A DNA stretch of 9,521 nt from an uncultured Lachnospiraceae bacterium (GCA_910586275.1 CAJUIM010000129.1:1-9521), one strand, 5' to 3'; shown: positions 1-6,943, counted from the first letter of the stretch. The notes: generated from the letters alone by a model not told the origin. Translations and numbers: made by a program.

Positions 1-80
1 GCTTCTGCCTGCCGTTCCGCTTCTGCCTGCCTTTCCGCTTCTGCCTGCCGTTCCGTTTCTGCCTGCCATTCCGTTCCCAT
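1..80 (-). CDS. Possible partial gene start with ERQAEA hexapeptide repeats, runs off left edge
   Basis: On the minus strand an open frame begins downstream of an in-frame TAG near 146 and continues off the window edge. The ATG at 80 gives a protein beginning MGTEWQAET, followed by three copies of a six-residue unit ERQAEA, a charged alanine/glutamate-rich pattern expected to be helical or coiled-coil. A TTG at 86 is an alternative start, with AGGAG five bases upstream. If real, it would be the next gene after the fructokinase, about 70 bp downstream and on the same strand. The 18-bp repeat leaves other frames open too (an ATG at 100 opens one with NGRQKR units), so the frame choice rests on amino-acid character. 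I do not recognise the family and only 26 codons are visible. Confidence 0.35.
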   Translation of the reverse strand, partial: MGTEWQAETERQAEAERQAEAERQAE

Positions 81-108
81 ATGCAATTCCGCTCCTGCAT
101 ATGCGCCG
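1..108. repeat. 18-bp tandem repeat (minisatellite), cut by window edge
   Basis: Units of 18 bp based on GCTTCTGCCTGCCGTTCC begin at 1, 19, 37 and 55. They are identical except for one or two substitutions each. Two more blocks at 73-90 and 91-108 keep roughly half of the positions and may be decayed units. Because 18 is a multiple of three, copy-number change would add or remove whole hexapeptides rather than shift frame. The array probably continues left of the window. Confidence 0.85.
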
Positions 109-154
109 CCCCCTTGTAGGACAGTGCCGGCGGGCGCGGTATGCTACGCCGAAA

Positions 155-1111
155 CTACTTTCTATTGGCCTCCACCTCTTCCTTTGACGGCATCACCCGC
201 AATGCCCCTTTCCTCGTCGTCACAAGCGAGGCTGCGCAATTGGCAAACAACAGCATATCCCGCAGCCCCTCTTCCTCCAAGCTGTCTATATCATGTTCTA
301 ACAGATAATGGAGCACACAGCCGCAGAAAGTATCCCCGGCTCCTGTGGTTTCCACGGTATCCTCCCGCAAAAACGGCGCCGCTTCCGCCATTTTCCCTTT
401 ATAGTAAGCCCTGCTGCCCTCTTTTCCCATAGACACTAAGATCAGCGGAATATGATATCTCTCCCGAATCCAATCCACCCCTTCGGTATAGTCATCCTTC
501 CCGGTCAGCCATTGTATTTCATTATCCGATATTTTCAATATATGGCAATGCCCCAAGCCATACAGCACCTGCTCCCTCGCCTCTTCCTGGCTTTTCCAAA
601 GGGGGAAACGCAGATTAGGATCAAAGGAAATCAAGGCTCCTGACTCTTCCGCCGCCCGGATTGCCTTTTTCGTTGCCTTACGCACCCCCTCATGCGTCAT
701 GGACAGTGTGCCGAAATGGAAAATCCTGGAGTTTCGGATTAACTCCTCCGGGATCTCTTCCTCCGTCAGCATCATATCTGCCCCGGGATTCCGATAGAAA
801 GAAAAATCCCTGTCCCCGTCGGGGAAAGTATGCACCATTGCCAGTGTTGTATGTATTTCCTTATCTCTGTACAGATAATCCGAGCAGATACCCACGCCGT
901 CAATGGCCTCCTTCAGCTGCGTCCCAAAGAAATCATTCCCTACCTTGCCGATAAATGCCGTTTTATGCCCCAGCTTTGCCAGCATGGCAAGCACATTGCA
1001 CGGCGCGCCTCCGGGATTTGCCTCAAACAGCGGGTTTCCCTGCCCGCTGACACCGTTTTCCGTAAAGTCAATCAAAAGTTCCCCCAGCGCAGTCACATCA
1101 AATTTATCCAT
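155..1111 (-). CDS. scrK: Fructokinase, PfkB/ribokinase-family sugar kinase
   Basis: This 318-residue cytoplasmic kinase probably phosphorylates fructose to fructose 6-phosphate with ATP. The PfkB features are clear: the N-terminal GGAPCN glycine motif at residues 34-39, the FDPNLR stretch at 163-168 common in bacterial fructokinases, and the C-terminal signature at 251-264 with GAGD, whose Asp260 is the expected catalytic base. Length is normal for the family (about 310-330). The start at 1111 is chosen because AAAGGAG lies seven bases upstream. A longer in-frame extension to 1231 has no ribosome binding site and a non-family sequence. It is the last complete gene of the sugar operon, 254 bp behind the GH32 gene, and would use the fructose that enzyme releases. 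Related kinases act on other sugars, so fructose specificity leans on the neighbouring GH32. Confidence 0.9.
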   Translation of the reverse strand: MDKFDVTALGELLIDFTENGVSGQGNPLFEANPGGAPCNVLAMLAKLGHKTAFIGKVGNDFFGTQLKEAIDGVGICSDYLYRDKEIHTTLAMVHTFPDGDRDFSFYRNPGADMMLTEEEIPEELIRNSRIFHFGTLSMTHEGVRKATKKAIRAAEESGALISFDPNLRFPLWKSQEEAREQVLYGLGHCHILKISDNEIQWLTGKDDYTEGVDWIRERYHIPLILVSMGKEGSRAYYKGKMAEAAPFLREDTVETTGAGDTFCGCVLHYLLEHDIDSLEEEGLRDMLLFANCAASLVTTRKGALRVMPSKEEVEANRK

Positions 1112-1365
1112 TTTCTTTCTCCTTTCCGGTTTCCGCTTATTTTCGGCCCATCGCCCAAACACGCTCCCGTACATCGTTTGACAAATAACCGGATCAATCA
1201 CGCAGAATGCTTTTCTGAGTGTGCAGGTCAAAAAACGTAGGCGCAGCGGGTTACGCTGAGGATTTTGACCTGTGCAATCGGGAAAACAGGCAAGTGATTG
1301 GTGTAGTTATTTGCGCAGCGATGTACTAGGCACAACTAAGTTCCCCTTCCTGCTTCCGGCCGAAT
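1112..1365. other. Long intra-operon gap between GH32 and kinase genes
   Basis: At 254 bp, this gap is far wider than the others in the operon (18-103 bp). It contains a palindromic element (about 1219-1329, listed separately), the kinase ribosome binding site at its minus-strand end, and CAAACACGCT at 1156-1165, a 10-base match to the dispersed GCGTGTTTG repeat. I see no convincing minus-strand promoter or terminator with a T-tract, so the kinase is most simply read from the operon promoter. Confidence 0.5.
1219..1329. repeat. Palindromic intergenic element with nested hairpin
   Basis: CAGGTCAAAA at 1224-1233 is the exact inverse complement of TTTTGACCTG at 1263-1272. The arms extend to 14 pairs (1220-1233 with 1263-1276) if two G-U pairs are allowed. 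Inside sits a second hairpin, CAGCG (1244-1248), loop GGTTA, CGCTG (1254-1258). GCGCAGCG occurs at 1241-1248 and again at 1313-1320. The plus strand is open from a GTG at 1219 to a TAG at 1327-1329 (36 codons) but has no ribosome binding site, so I do not call a gene. It may be a REP/MITE-like element or a structured RNA segment of the operon transcript; I do not recognise the family. Confidence 0.5.
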
Positions 1366-2856
1366 TTAAGCTTCCCTAATTTCATATTTTACCACATCCA
1401 TTGACACTATTCCATCGGCAAAAAAAGAAATTCCGTCCGCCTGCAAATCCGTATATATAGTTGCGGACAGCACCTGTTCCCCGTCATTCACGAAGATCTC
1501 CGCACTGTAACGGTCCAATATAATTCTCAGCTTAATCTCTCCGCCCCTGTCCCTCACCAAGCAGCGGCGCTGATGAATGATAGCCCTTCTGGAACCCGAG
1601 AATTTTCGGTCCACCTTTACAATGGACTCATAAGGGCGGAAGCTTACGGATGTCCTGTATATATCATCTTGGGCAAAACGCACGGCAAACTTACGGAAAA
1701 TATTTTCCCTGTCCCCCGGGCGCACCGTCAGTTCCATGTCCGTTTTCCGTCCCCTTACGCCTTCCAGCCTTATCACATCCGTAAAAGTTACATTCTTATG
1801 CCTTACCTCTTCTGTGTGCAATTGCTCCAGTTCCCGGACAGGCTTCTGCATCAGCCGCCCTCCCTCCAAAGACAGTTCTCTGGGCAGGCTCATCTGCCCG
1901 AACCAAGGCTGTTCCGGCGAATGCAGATTACAAGTGTCCCAGTTCTGCATCCAGCCAATCATAATCCGCCTTCCGTCCGGTGCCTGGACTGTCTGGGGCG
2001 CATAAAAGTCAATGCCATAATCCACCGCCTGGTTCCGCTCTTCCGCAAAGCTGTCCGTCTCCTCTTCGTAATTCCCTATCAGGCAAAGCGTCCCGTTCCC
2101 GTTATGGTATTCAAACCCTTGAGGAAACATATCCTGAGGACTGACCAACAATACCCCTTTTCCGTCCAGAACGAAAAAATCCGGGCATTCCCACATTTTC
2201 CCGAAACGGCCTTTATTTTCCGCCAATATCTTCTCATAGTTCCAATGCAGTCCGTCCTGACTGCTGTAAAGAAGTATCCGCCCGTCTTTATCCTCCGTGC
2301 AGTTTCCTGTCACACAACGGAAAGAACCGTCCTCCTTCCTCCATATTTTCGGGTCACGGAAATCAAACCTGCTCCCGCCTTCCGGCAGGCTTTTTTCATC
2401 CAGTACCGGATTCCCCGGATACTTCTCGTAATCCATCCCGTCGCCCACTGCAGCGCATTGTGTCTGCACTTCCCGTATGCTCCCGTCCGCCTGCGTCTCT
2501 TTTGCCACTCCGGTATACAGCAGCAAATGCCTGCCGTCCGGCAGCGCTGCCGCACTGCCGGAAAAGCATCCGTCCCTGTCATACTCCCTGTCGGGAGCCA
2601 AAGCTGCCGGCAGATATTCCCAATGCAGCAGATCCGAACTCACCGCATGCCCCCAATGCATCGGCCCCCAATGGGAATTATACGGATGATATTGGAAAAA
2701 CAGATGGTAAGCCCCCTTATAATAGGAAAAACCGTTAGGGTCATTGATCCAGCCCACCCTTGCCGAAAGGTGAAAGCCCGGCCTTTCTTCCGAACCGATT
2801 CTTTTTTCCATGGTTTCCTCATATTTTCTCGCATCGCGTAAAATCTGGCTTGTCAT
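1366..2856 (-). CDS. GH32 beta-fructofuranosidase (sucrose/fructo-oligosaccharide hydrolase)
   Basis: This 496-residue cytoplasmic glycoside hydrolase of family 32 should cleave terminal beta-fructosyl bonds of sucrose or short fructans. Visible catalytic blocks are GWINDPNG at 35-42 with nucleophile Asp39, FRDP at 166-169 with the transition-state Asp168, and WECPDFF at 222-228 with acid/base Glu223. FSGSA (98-102), GWMQNWDT (301-308) and the C-terminal beta-sandwich block around SAEIFVNDG (451-459) also fit. There is no signal peptide. Two ATGs lie six bases apart: AGGAGG abuts the one at 2862 but sits six bases before the one at 2856, so 2856 is the preferred start. Such proteins are often named sucrose-6-phosphate hydrolase (ScrB/SacA). 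Here the sugar enters through an ABC importer and is unphosphorylated, so that name is probably misleading and I give no symbol. Confidence 0.92.
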   Translation of the reverse strand: MTSQILRDARKYEETMEKRIGSEERPGFHLSARVGWINDPNGFSYYKGAYHLFFQYHPYNSHWGPMHWGHAVSSDLLHWEYLPAALAPDREYDRDGCFSGSAAALPDGRHLLLYTGVAKETQADGSIREVQTQCAAVGDGMDYEKYPGNPVLDEKSLPEGGSRFDFRDPKIWRKEDGSFRCVTGNCTEDKDGRILLYSSQDGLHWNYEKILAENKGRFGKMWECPDFFVLDGKGVLLVSPQDMFPQGFEYHNGNGTLCLIGNYEEETDSFAEERNQAVDYGIDFYAPQTVQAPDGRRIMIGWMQNWDTCNLHSPEQPWFGQMSLPRELSLEGGRLMQKPVRELEQLHTEEVRHKNVTFTDVIRLEGVRGRKTDMELTVRPGDRENIFRKFAVRFAQDDIYRTSVSFRPYESIVKVDRKFSGSRRAIIHQRRCLVRDRGGEIKLRIILDRYSAEIFVNDGEQVLSATIYTDLQADGISFFADGIVSMDVVKYEIREA

Positions 2857-2905
2857 AATCATCCTCCTGTCAGAATATAGAGTTCATCCCCCACTTCCGG
2901 CTTGC

Positions 2906-4609
2906 TTATTCTCCGCTTTCCATGCCGGCATAACGGTTATACGCGGCCTGATATACCTCTAAGAGTTTTTCCATCCCGCACTTTTTTGTCAGCACATGAA
3001 TATAATTTTCCCATTCCTCATCCGTTGGCCCGCCGTTTTTCAGCCATAACCCTTCGTATTCCTTCACCGTACTTTCAAAATTTGTCCTATACCAGTCTAT
3101 CGTATCCAATTCCCGCCCCGTATAGACACAGTCTACCGGATAAGTCACCGTACTGTCAACATACGGCATCCAGAAATCATACAGATCCGTCAGCCGCTGA
3201 ACCGCCCTGTCTTCCATCTTAAAAGCCGTATTATAATAATCGCTGAGAATAAGCTTCGGGCCGTAAACCTCCTGCTCCCCCTTCAATTCCCCCGGACTCT
3301 TGCCATACTTCTGCCTGCTTTCTTCATCCGTAATGCTCATCCATACGCCGTTTTCATCCTGTTCGGTAAAATAGATACCGATGGGGCCGTACTGTAGCTG
3401 CATCACAATCTCCGGCTCATACCACCTGTCAAAAAATTTTAGCAGATTCGCGGGGCTTTTACATGCTTTTGTAATGCATAGATTTCCGCTGTTAATGCCT
3501 CCTCCGGTACGCACAGTCACATTGTGAGTGCCGTCAGGACCGTCCAAAACGGGAAGAAACACATAATCCTGCGCATAATCGCCCATTACCTCTTCAATAT
3601 ACCACCAAGTAGTTACGCCCACATATCCTTGGGAGCATTTGGAAATCAGCTGCGTATCCGACTGGCTGAACATCTCCAGATCCATCAGGCCTTCCGCAAA
3701 CCATTCATGAAAATAGGAGATTGCCTCCCGATACGCTTCCGACACACATATGAATTCCACCGTCCCGTCCTCACGCAGCACCAAATCATTGCAGACATCA
3801 TTGGGCCAGTTTGTAAAACCGAAACCCGCATAAAAAATATTCTGTCCCCAGCACCATTCGTCAAATCCCGTACTCATGGGAATCGTGCTTCCGGCCGCAT
3901 TCCCGTAGTACTTCGCGCTCATGTCATTGTCTTTAAATGCCTTCAGCGCCGTATGCAGTTCCTCCAATGTTTCGGGCACTTCCAACCCCAACTCATCCAG
4001 CCATGCCTTATTGATCATGGAAAACTGGGGAATCGAATAAATGCTGTAGTCTTCTTCCGCCCCAATCCCCGCGGTTCCCATCCGTTCCCCTGCCGGGAGT
4101 CCGTAGATATAACCGTCATCCATTGTAATTGCGCTTCGGATATCCGGATTTTCCTCCAATATCCTGCTTAAGTTAGGCATATATTCTTCCGTCAGATACG
4201 GTGTCAGATCCATAAAAGTACCGTCGTCGCCATAGCGGGAGATATCATAATTATTAAAACCTACCGCCAGAAAGGCATCCGGCAGTTCACCCCCTGCAAT
4301 GCTGATATTGACCTGTTCCCTAAGCGAGTCGCTCATACACGTCCAGTCAATATGAATGCCCGTCTCCTGCTGCAGCCGGTTCAGCACTTCATTGCTGTCA
4401 TACCCCTTGCTCAATGCGCTCATTCCTCCCATAACGGAAAACTCCGTCTGGGAAGTATCCGTAATCGCCACTCCTTTTTCTGCCCCTCCGTCAGCCCCGC
4501 TTCCGCAGGCCGCCATGCAGAATACCAGTCCGGCGGCCAGTACACAATATACCGTTTCCCGCAAAAATCTGCTTTTCCTCATAACCCGGTTCCCATCTGC
4601 CTTTCTCAT
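2906..4609 (-). CDS. Lipoprotein extracellular sugar-binding protein of an ABC importer (LplA-like)
   Basis: This 567-residue solute-binding lipoprotein captures sugar outside the membrane and delivers it to the two permeases. Residues 11-35 form a bacterial lipoprotein signal: a basic stretch, a hydrophobic core (about 19-33) and a lipobox ending MAAC with Cys35 as the probable lipidation site, then a Gly/Ser/Ala linker. The rest shows the family pattern: RLQQETGIHIDW near 78-90, GGELPDAF near 106-113, and a distal block around 388-410 (LLKFFDRWYEPEIVMQLQYG). The C-terminal TDEEWENYIHVL-type ending is also seen in LplA-like proteins. It is longer than the usual 400-450 residues of MalE-type proteins but normal for LplA-like ones. 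AAGGAG six bases upstream fixes the start at 4609; the ATG nine codons on has no such site. The gene is 18 bp behind the second permease gene. Substrate is inferred from the adjacent GH32 gene. Confidence 0.9.
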   Translation of the reverse strand: MRKADGNRVMRKSRFLRETVYCVLAAGLVFCMAACGSGADGGAEKGVAITDTSQTEFSVMGGMSALSKGYDSNEVLNRLQQETGIHIDWTCMSDSLREQVNISIAGGELPDAFLAVGFNNYDISRYGDDGTFMDLTPYLTEEYMPNLSRILEENPDIRSAITMDDGYIYGLPAGERMGTAGIGAEEDYSIYSIPQFSMINKAWLDELGLEVPETLEELHTALKAFKDNDMSAKYYGNAAGSTIPMSTGFDEWCWGQNIFYAGFGFTNWPNDVCNDLVLREDGTVEFICVSEAYREAISYFHEWFAEGLMDLEMFSQSDTQLISKCSQGYVGVTTWWYIEEVMGDYAQDYVFLPVLDGPDGTHNVTVRTGGGINSGNLCITKACKSPANLLKFFDRWYEPEIVMQLQYGPIGIYFTEQDENGVWMSITDEESRQKYGKSPGELKGEQEVYGPKLILSDYYNTAFKMEDRAVQRLTDLYDFWMPYVDSTVTYPVDCVYTGRELDTIDWYRTNFESTVKEYEGLWLKNGGPTDEEWENYIHVLTKKCGMEKLLEVYQAAYNRYAGMESGE

Positions 4610-4627
4610 ATGCCACTCCTTTCCCCG

Positions 4628-5545
4628 TCAGCCCTTTACCGCGCCTGCCATAAATCCCTTTTCAAAATACTTCTGCACAAAAGGATAAGCAATCAGCATA
4701 GGTGCCGCAGCTACTATAATCGATGAAAATTTAATCATCTCCGTCAGTTTATTCAGTTCCGCATATCCGCCGGATATGGTGCTTGCCTGACTGGCACTGG
4801 CAGAACTCTTAATCAGGATATTCCTCAGCACCAGCGACAGCGGCGCCCTCTCCGTGCCCGGCAGATAAATCATGGAAGTGAACCAGTCGTTCCAGTAGGC
4901 CACCATGCTGAACACCACCATGACTGCCATAATGGACCGGCTGAGAGGCACCACGATACGGATAAAAGTTTCCCATTGGGAAGCCCCGTCTATCTCCGCC
5001 GCCTCTACCATTTCCTTTGGAATGCTGTTCTCAAAGAAATTCCTCACAATAATCATATTTCCTACGGAAACGCCGCCCGGAAGGAAAAGAGCCCACATAT
5101 TGTTAATCAGCCCTGTATGTTTTACCACCAGATAGGTGGGCACCAAGCCTCCTCCGAAATACATTGTAATAATGAAAAAGATACTGATCCATTTCCTGCC
5201 CGGAAGATTCTTCACACTGAGGGGATATGCCGACAGGTAAAGCATGACCACGGAAAACACCGTCCCTACCACGGTATACTTAATGCTGTTCCAATAACCC
5301 GTCAGAATACCGGGATCCGCAAATACAGCCGTATACCCATCCATCGTAAACCGGCTTGGCATCAGAAATGTTTTTCCCGCATATACATCGTACGGATCGG
5401 ACACGGAAGCCACCAGTACATAGTACAGCGGATATGCCACAATAAACAGAATAGCCGCACAGATAACCACCAGCACAATATCGCTTGCCCGTTCGGAAAA
5501 CCCTGTGGGCCTTCCGGCTTTTACATTTGCTCTCACATAATTCAT
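4628..5545 (-). CDS. Carbohydrate ABC transporter permease, LplC/MalG type
   Basis: This 305-residue inner subunit forms half of the translocation channel of the sugar importer. Six hydrophobic segments are visible, roughly at 22-48, 89-110, 118-141, 148-168, 204-222 and 273-290. The cytoplasmic EAA loop that contacts the ATPase is at 181-200 (EAAEIDGASQWETFIRIVVP), and the protein ends in GFMAGAVKG, the usual tail of this subfamily. Start 5545 is chosen because GGAGG lies about six bases upstream; further in-frame ATGs up to 5590 lack such spacing. The gene sits between the other permease gene (103-bp gap holding a short repeat) and the binding-protein gene (18-bp gap). No ATPase gene is present nearby. 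Confidence 0.92.
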   Translation of the reverse strand: MNYVRANVKAGRPTGFSERASDIVLVVICAAILFIVAYPLYYVLVASVSDPYDVYAGKTFLMPSRFTMDGYTAVFADPGILTGYWNSIKYTVVGTVFSVVMLYLSAYPLSVKNLPGRKWISIFFIITMYFGGGLVPTYLVVKHTGLINNMWALFLPGGVSVGNMIIVRNFFENSIPKEMVEAAEIDGASQWETFIRIVVPLSRSIMAVMVVFSMVAYWNDWFTSMIYLPGTERAPLSLVLRNILIKSSASASQASTISGGYAELNKLTEMIKFSSIIVAAAPMLIAYPFVQKYFEKGFMAGAVKG

Positions 5546-5606
5546 AAGAATCCTCCATTCTATCTCCATCTTCATTCTTCCTGCCCGCATTGCCCCTGCC
5601 CTATTG

Positions 5607-5630
5607 GCCTAGAGCGTGTTAAAAATTGCT
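5607..5630 (+). repeat. Degenerate copy of a dispersed GCGTGTT...AAAATTGCT repeat
   Basis: GCCTAGAGCGTGTTAAAAATT at 5607-5627 matches GCCTAAAGCGTGTTTGAAAATT at 8145-8166 apart from two substitutions and one missing base. It continues AAAATTGCT, as does the opposite arm of the 8152-8194 palindrome read on the minus strand. It lies 19 bases downstream of the stop codon of the first permease gene, between the two permease genes. Only one arm of the palindrome is preserved here. Confidence 0.55.
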
Positions 5631-5648
5631 TTCCGGCAGCCCATAGCC

Positions 5649-6593
5649 TTATACAAAACTGGTATCTTCGGATATTTTACTTGCCATCTTATTCACTGCC
5701 ATCAGAAGGACAATGTTCACCGCCGTGTTAAACAGCCCTACTGCCGTGGAATAACTATACTTGGCATTTTCAATGCCCTGTTGGTATACATAGACCGCAA
5801 TCACATCGCTGGCGGCCTTATTCAGATCTGTCTGAAGCAGCCACACTTTCTCAAATCCCACATTCATCAGCCCTCCCGCACTCATAATCAAATTCAGGAC
5901 CATGATGGAAGACAGCTGCGGCACATCTATATGAAGTATCCTCTGGAACATAGAAGCCCCGTCTACCTTCGCCGCCTCATAAAGGGAAGTATCCACATTG
6001 GCCAGCGTGGCCATATAAACAATAATTCCCCAGCCTGCATCCTGCCAGATGCCGGATGCTATATAAATTGTGCGGAAAGCCGACGACTCCGTAAGGAAAT
6101 CTATGGAAGTCCCGGCGATGAGGTTAATCAGTCCTCCTGAAGGGCTTAAAAATATGCGTATCATACCGCAGATAACCATAGTCGAAATAAAGTGGGGCGC
6201 ATAAAGCACTGTCTGCGTCGCCCTTTTAAACCGGCGGAACCGCAGCTGGTTCAGCATCAGCGCAAGAATAATCGGTATGGGAAACCCCCACAGCAGACTG
6301 TAAAAACTTAGCAGCAATGTATTTTTAATCATTCGCCAGCAAGTAGGAGCACTGAAAAAACGTTCAAACCATTCCAGACCAATCCATTCACTCCCCCACA
6401 TGCCCTTACTGGCTTTGAAATCCCTGAATGCAATCTGTATTCCGTACATAGGTATATATTTATAGATAACAGTCAAAACCACAGGGACTAAAAGCATTGC
6501 ATACAGCTGCCAGTTATCCATAATCCGTCTCTTCAGCGGCCTCCCTGCCGATACCATTGCCGGCCTTGCAATGGCCCCATCTTTCTTTTTCAT
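5649..6593 (-). CDS. Carbohydrate ABC transporter permease, LplB/MalF type
   Basis: This 314-residue membrane subunit pairs with the LplC-type permease. After a basic N-terminus it shows hydrophobic segments near 29-48, 91-115, 130-149, 176-198, 229-245 and 281-300. The EAA loop at 206-225 (EAAKVDGASMFQRILHIDVP) is intact, and the distal SYSTAVGLFNTAVNIVLL stretch is typical of LplB-like proteins. The start at 6593 is supported by AAGGAG about five bases upstream. The frame stays open for 50 more codons to an ATG at 6743, but that has no ribosome binding site and would add a Cys/Ile-rich stretch outside the family length. It is the first gene of the operon, with a leader of roughly 200 nt. 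The importer lacks its own ATPase, so a shared MsmX/UgpC-type ATPase encoded elsewhere is likely. Confidence 0.92.
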   Translation of the reverse strand: MKKKDGAIARPAMVSAGRPLKRRIMDNWQLYAMLLVPVVLTVIYKYIPMYGIQIAFRDFKASKGMWGSEWIGLEWFERFFSAPTCWRMIKNTLLLSFYSLLWGFPIPIILALMLNQLRFRRFKRATQTVLYAPHFISTMVICGMIRIFLSPSGGLINLIAGTSIDFLTESSAFRTIYIASGIWQDAGWGIIVYMATLANVDTSLYEAAKVDGASMFQRILHIDVPQLSSIMVLNLIMSAGGLMNVGFEKVWLLQTDLNKAASDVIAVYVYQQGIENAKYSYSTAVGLFNTAVNIVLLMAVNKMASKISEDTSFV

Positions 6594-6617
6594 ACTCTCT
6601 CCTTTCTCTTCTCCGGA

Positions 6618-6633
6618 CGGCAGCTTCCTGCCG
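6618..6633 (-). other. Small hairpin in the operon leader upstream of the first start codon
   Basis: CGGCAG and CTGCCG form a perfect 6-bp stem around a 4-base loop, about 14 bases 5' of the AAGGAG site of the first permease gene on the transcript. A second inverted repeat, TTTGG-TATG-CCAAA, lies just beyond at 6642-6655. They could influence translation or mRNA stability. There is no T-tract, so an intrinsic terminator is unlikely. Confidence 0.3.
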
Positions 6634-6776
6634 CGTGAAATTTTGGTATGCCAAATGATAATGCACGGTATACAGCACACACCATTTATGCCGCAGGAAA
6701 ATCCCATCCATGAAACCCGTTCACGTTTTCTTATCCATATCATTTTTTATGTAATTTTTCCATTTCACTTCGCGCG

Positions 6777-6794
6777 ATTTCATGAAACGTTATT
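6777..6794. promoter_or_regulatory. LacI-family operator-like site O1, just downstream of operon promoter
   Basis: TGAAACGTTATT at 6783-6794 is an imperfect palindrome centred on CG, the centre preferred by LacI-family proteins. It lies within a longer stretch ATTTCATGAAACGTTA (6777-6792) that recurs with two changes at 6926-6941. It sits at about +9 to +20 of the predicted operon transcript, where a bound repressor would block initiation or early elongation. Confidence 0.55.
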
Positions 6795-6808
6795 TTGTTA
6801 TTGATTAT

Positions 6809-6837
6809 AAAATATCACTTATATTTATATATGTCAA
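6809..6837 (-). promoter_or_regulatory. Predicted promoter of the sugar operon
   Basis: On the minus strand a perfect TTGACA (6837-6832) is followed by a 17-bp spacer and TATTTT (6814-6809), preceded by TGA as in an extended -10 element. Transcription would begin near 6802, giving a leader of about 205 nt before the first permease. A TATAAT immediately downstream would leave a 22-bp spacer and is less likely to pair with this -35. Confidence 0.6.
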
Positions 6838-6925
6838 CATATTTGCTATATCCTATTTGATTTTACATTTATTTTCATTAGTTTTGTACAATTATTTCAT
6901 CTCTGTTTTGTATATTATTTTCATT

Positions 6926-6943
6926 ATTTCATGTAACGTTTCA
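6926..6943. promoter_or_regulatory. LacI-family operator-like site O2
   Basis: TGTAACGTTTCA at 6932-6943 is a palindrome around AACGTT with one mismatched pair. With its left flank (ATTTCATG) it repeats O1 in the same orientation, 15 bases with one mismatch. Its centre is 149 bp from that of O1, upstream of the operon promoter and about 80-90 bp upstream of the predicted regulator transcription start. It resembles a catabolite (cre) site but is two bases shorter than the CcpA consensus, so the local LacI-type protein is the better candidate. Confidence 0.55.

Noticed and set aside
1179..1184. TTGACA in the GH32-kinase gap as a plus-strand promoter
   Set aside because: No -10-like hexamer at 16-18 bp and it would transcribe antisense into the operon.
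1112..1231. 40-codon N-terminal extension of the fructokinase
   Set aside because: The internal ATG at 1111 has an ideal AAAGGAG and matches where PfkB proteins begin. The extension is not family-like.
1573..2841. Long plus-strand open frame (about 420 codons) opposite the GH32 gene
   Set aside because: It mirrors the GH32 coding strand, has a His/Pro/Arg/Ile-rich shadow composition and no ribosome binding site. The minus-strand protein has all catalytic GH32 motifs.
6594..6743. 50-codon in-frame extension of the first permease
   Set aside because: No ribosome binding site at 6743; the ATG at 6593 has AAGGAG and gives normal family length.
6932..6943. O2 as a CcpA cre site
   Set aside because: It lacks the extra central bases of the 14-bp cre consensus and has a near-identical partner (O1) beside the local LacI-type gene, so the local regulator fits better.
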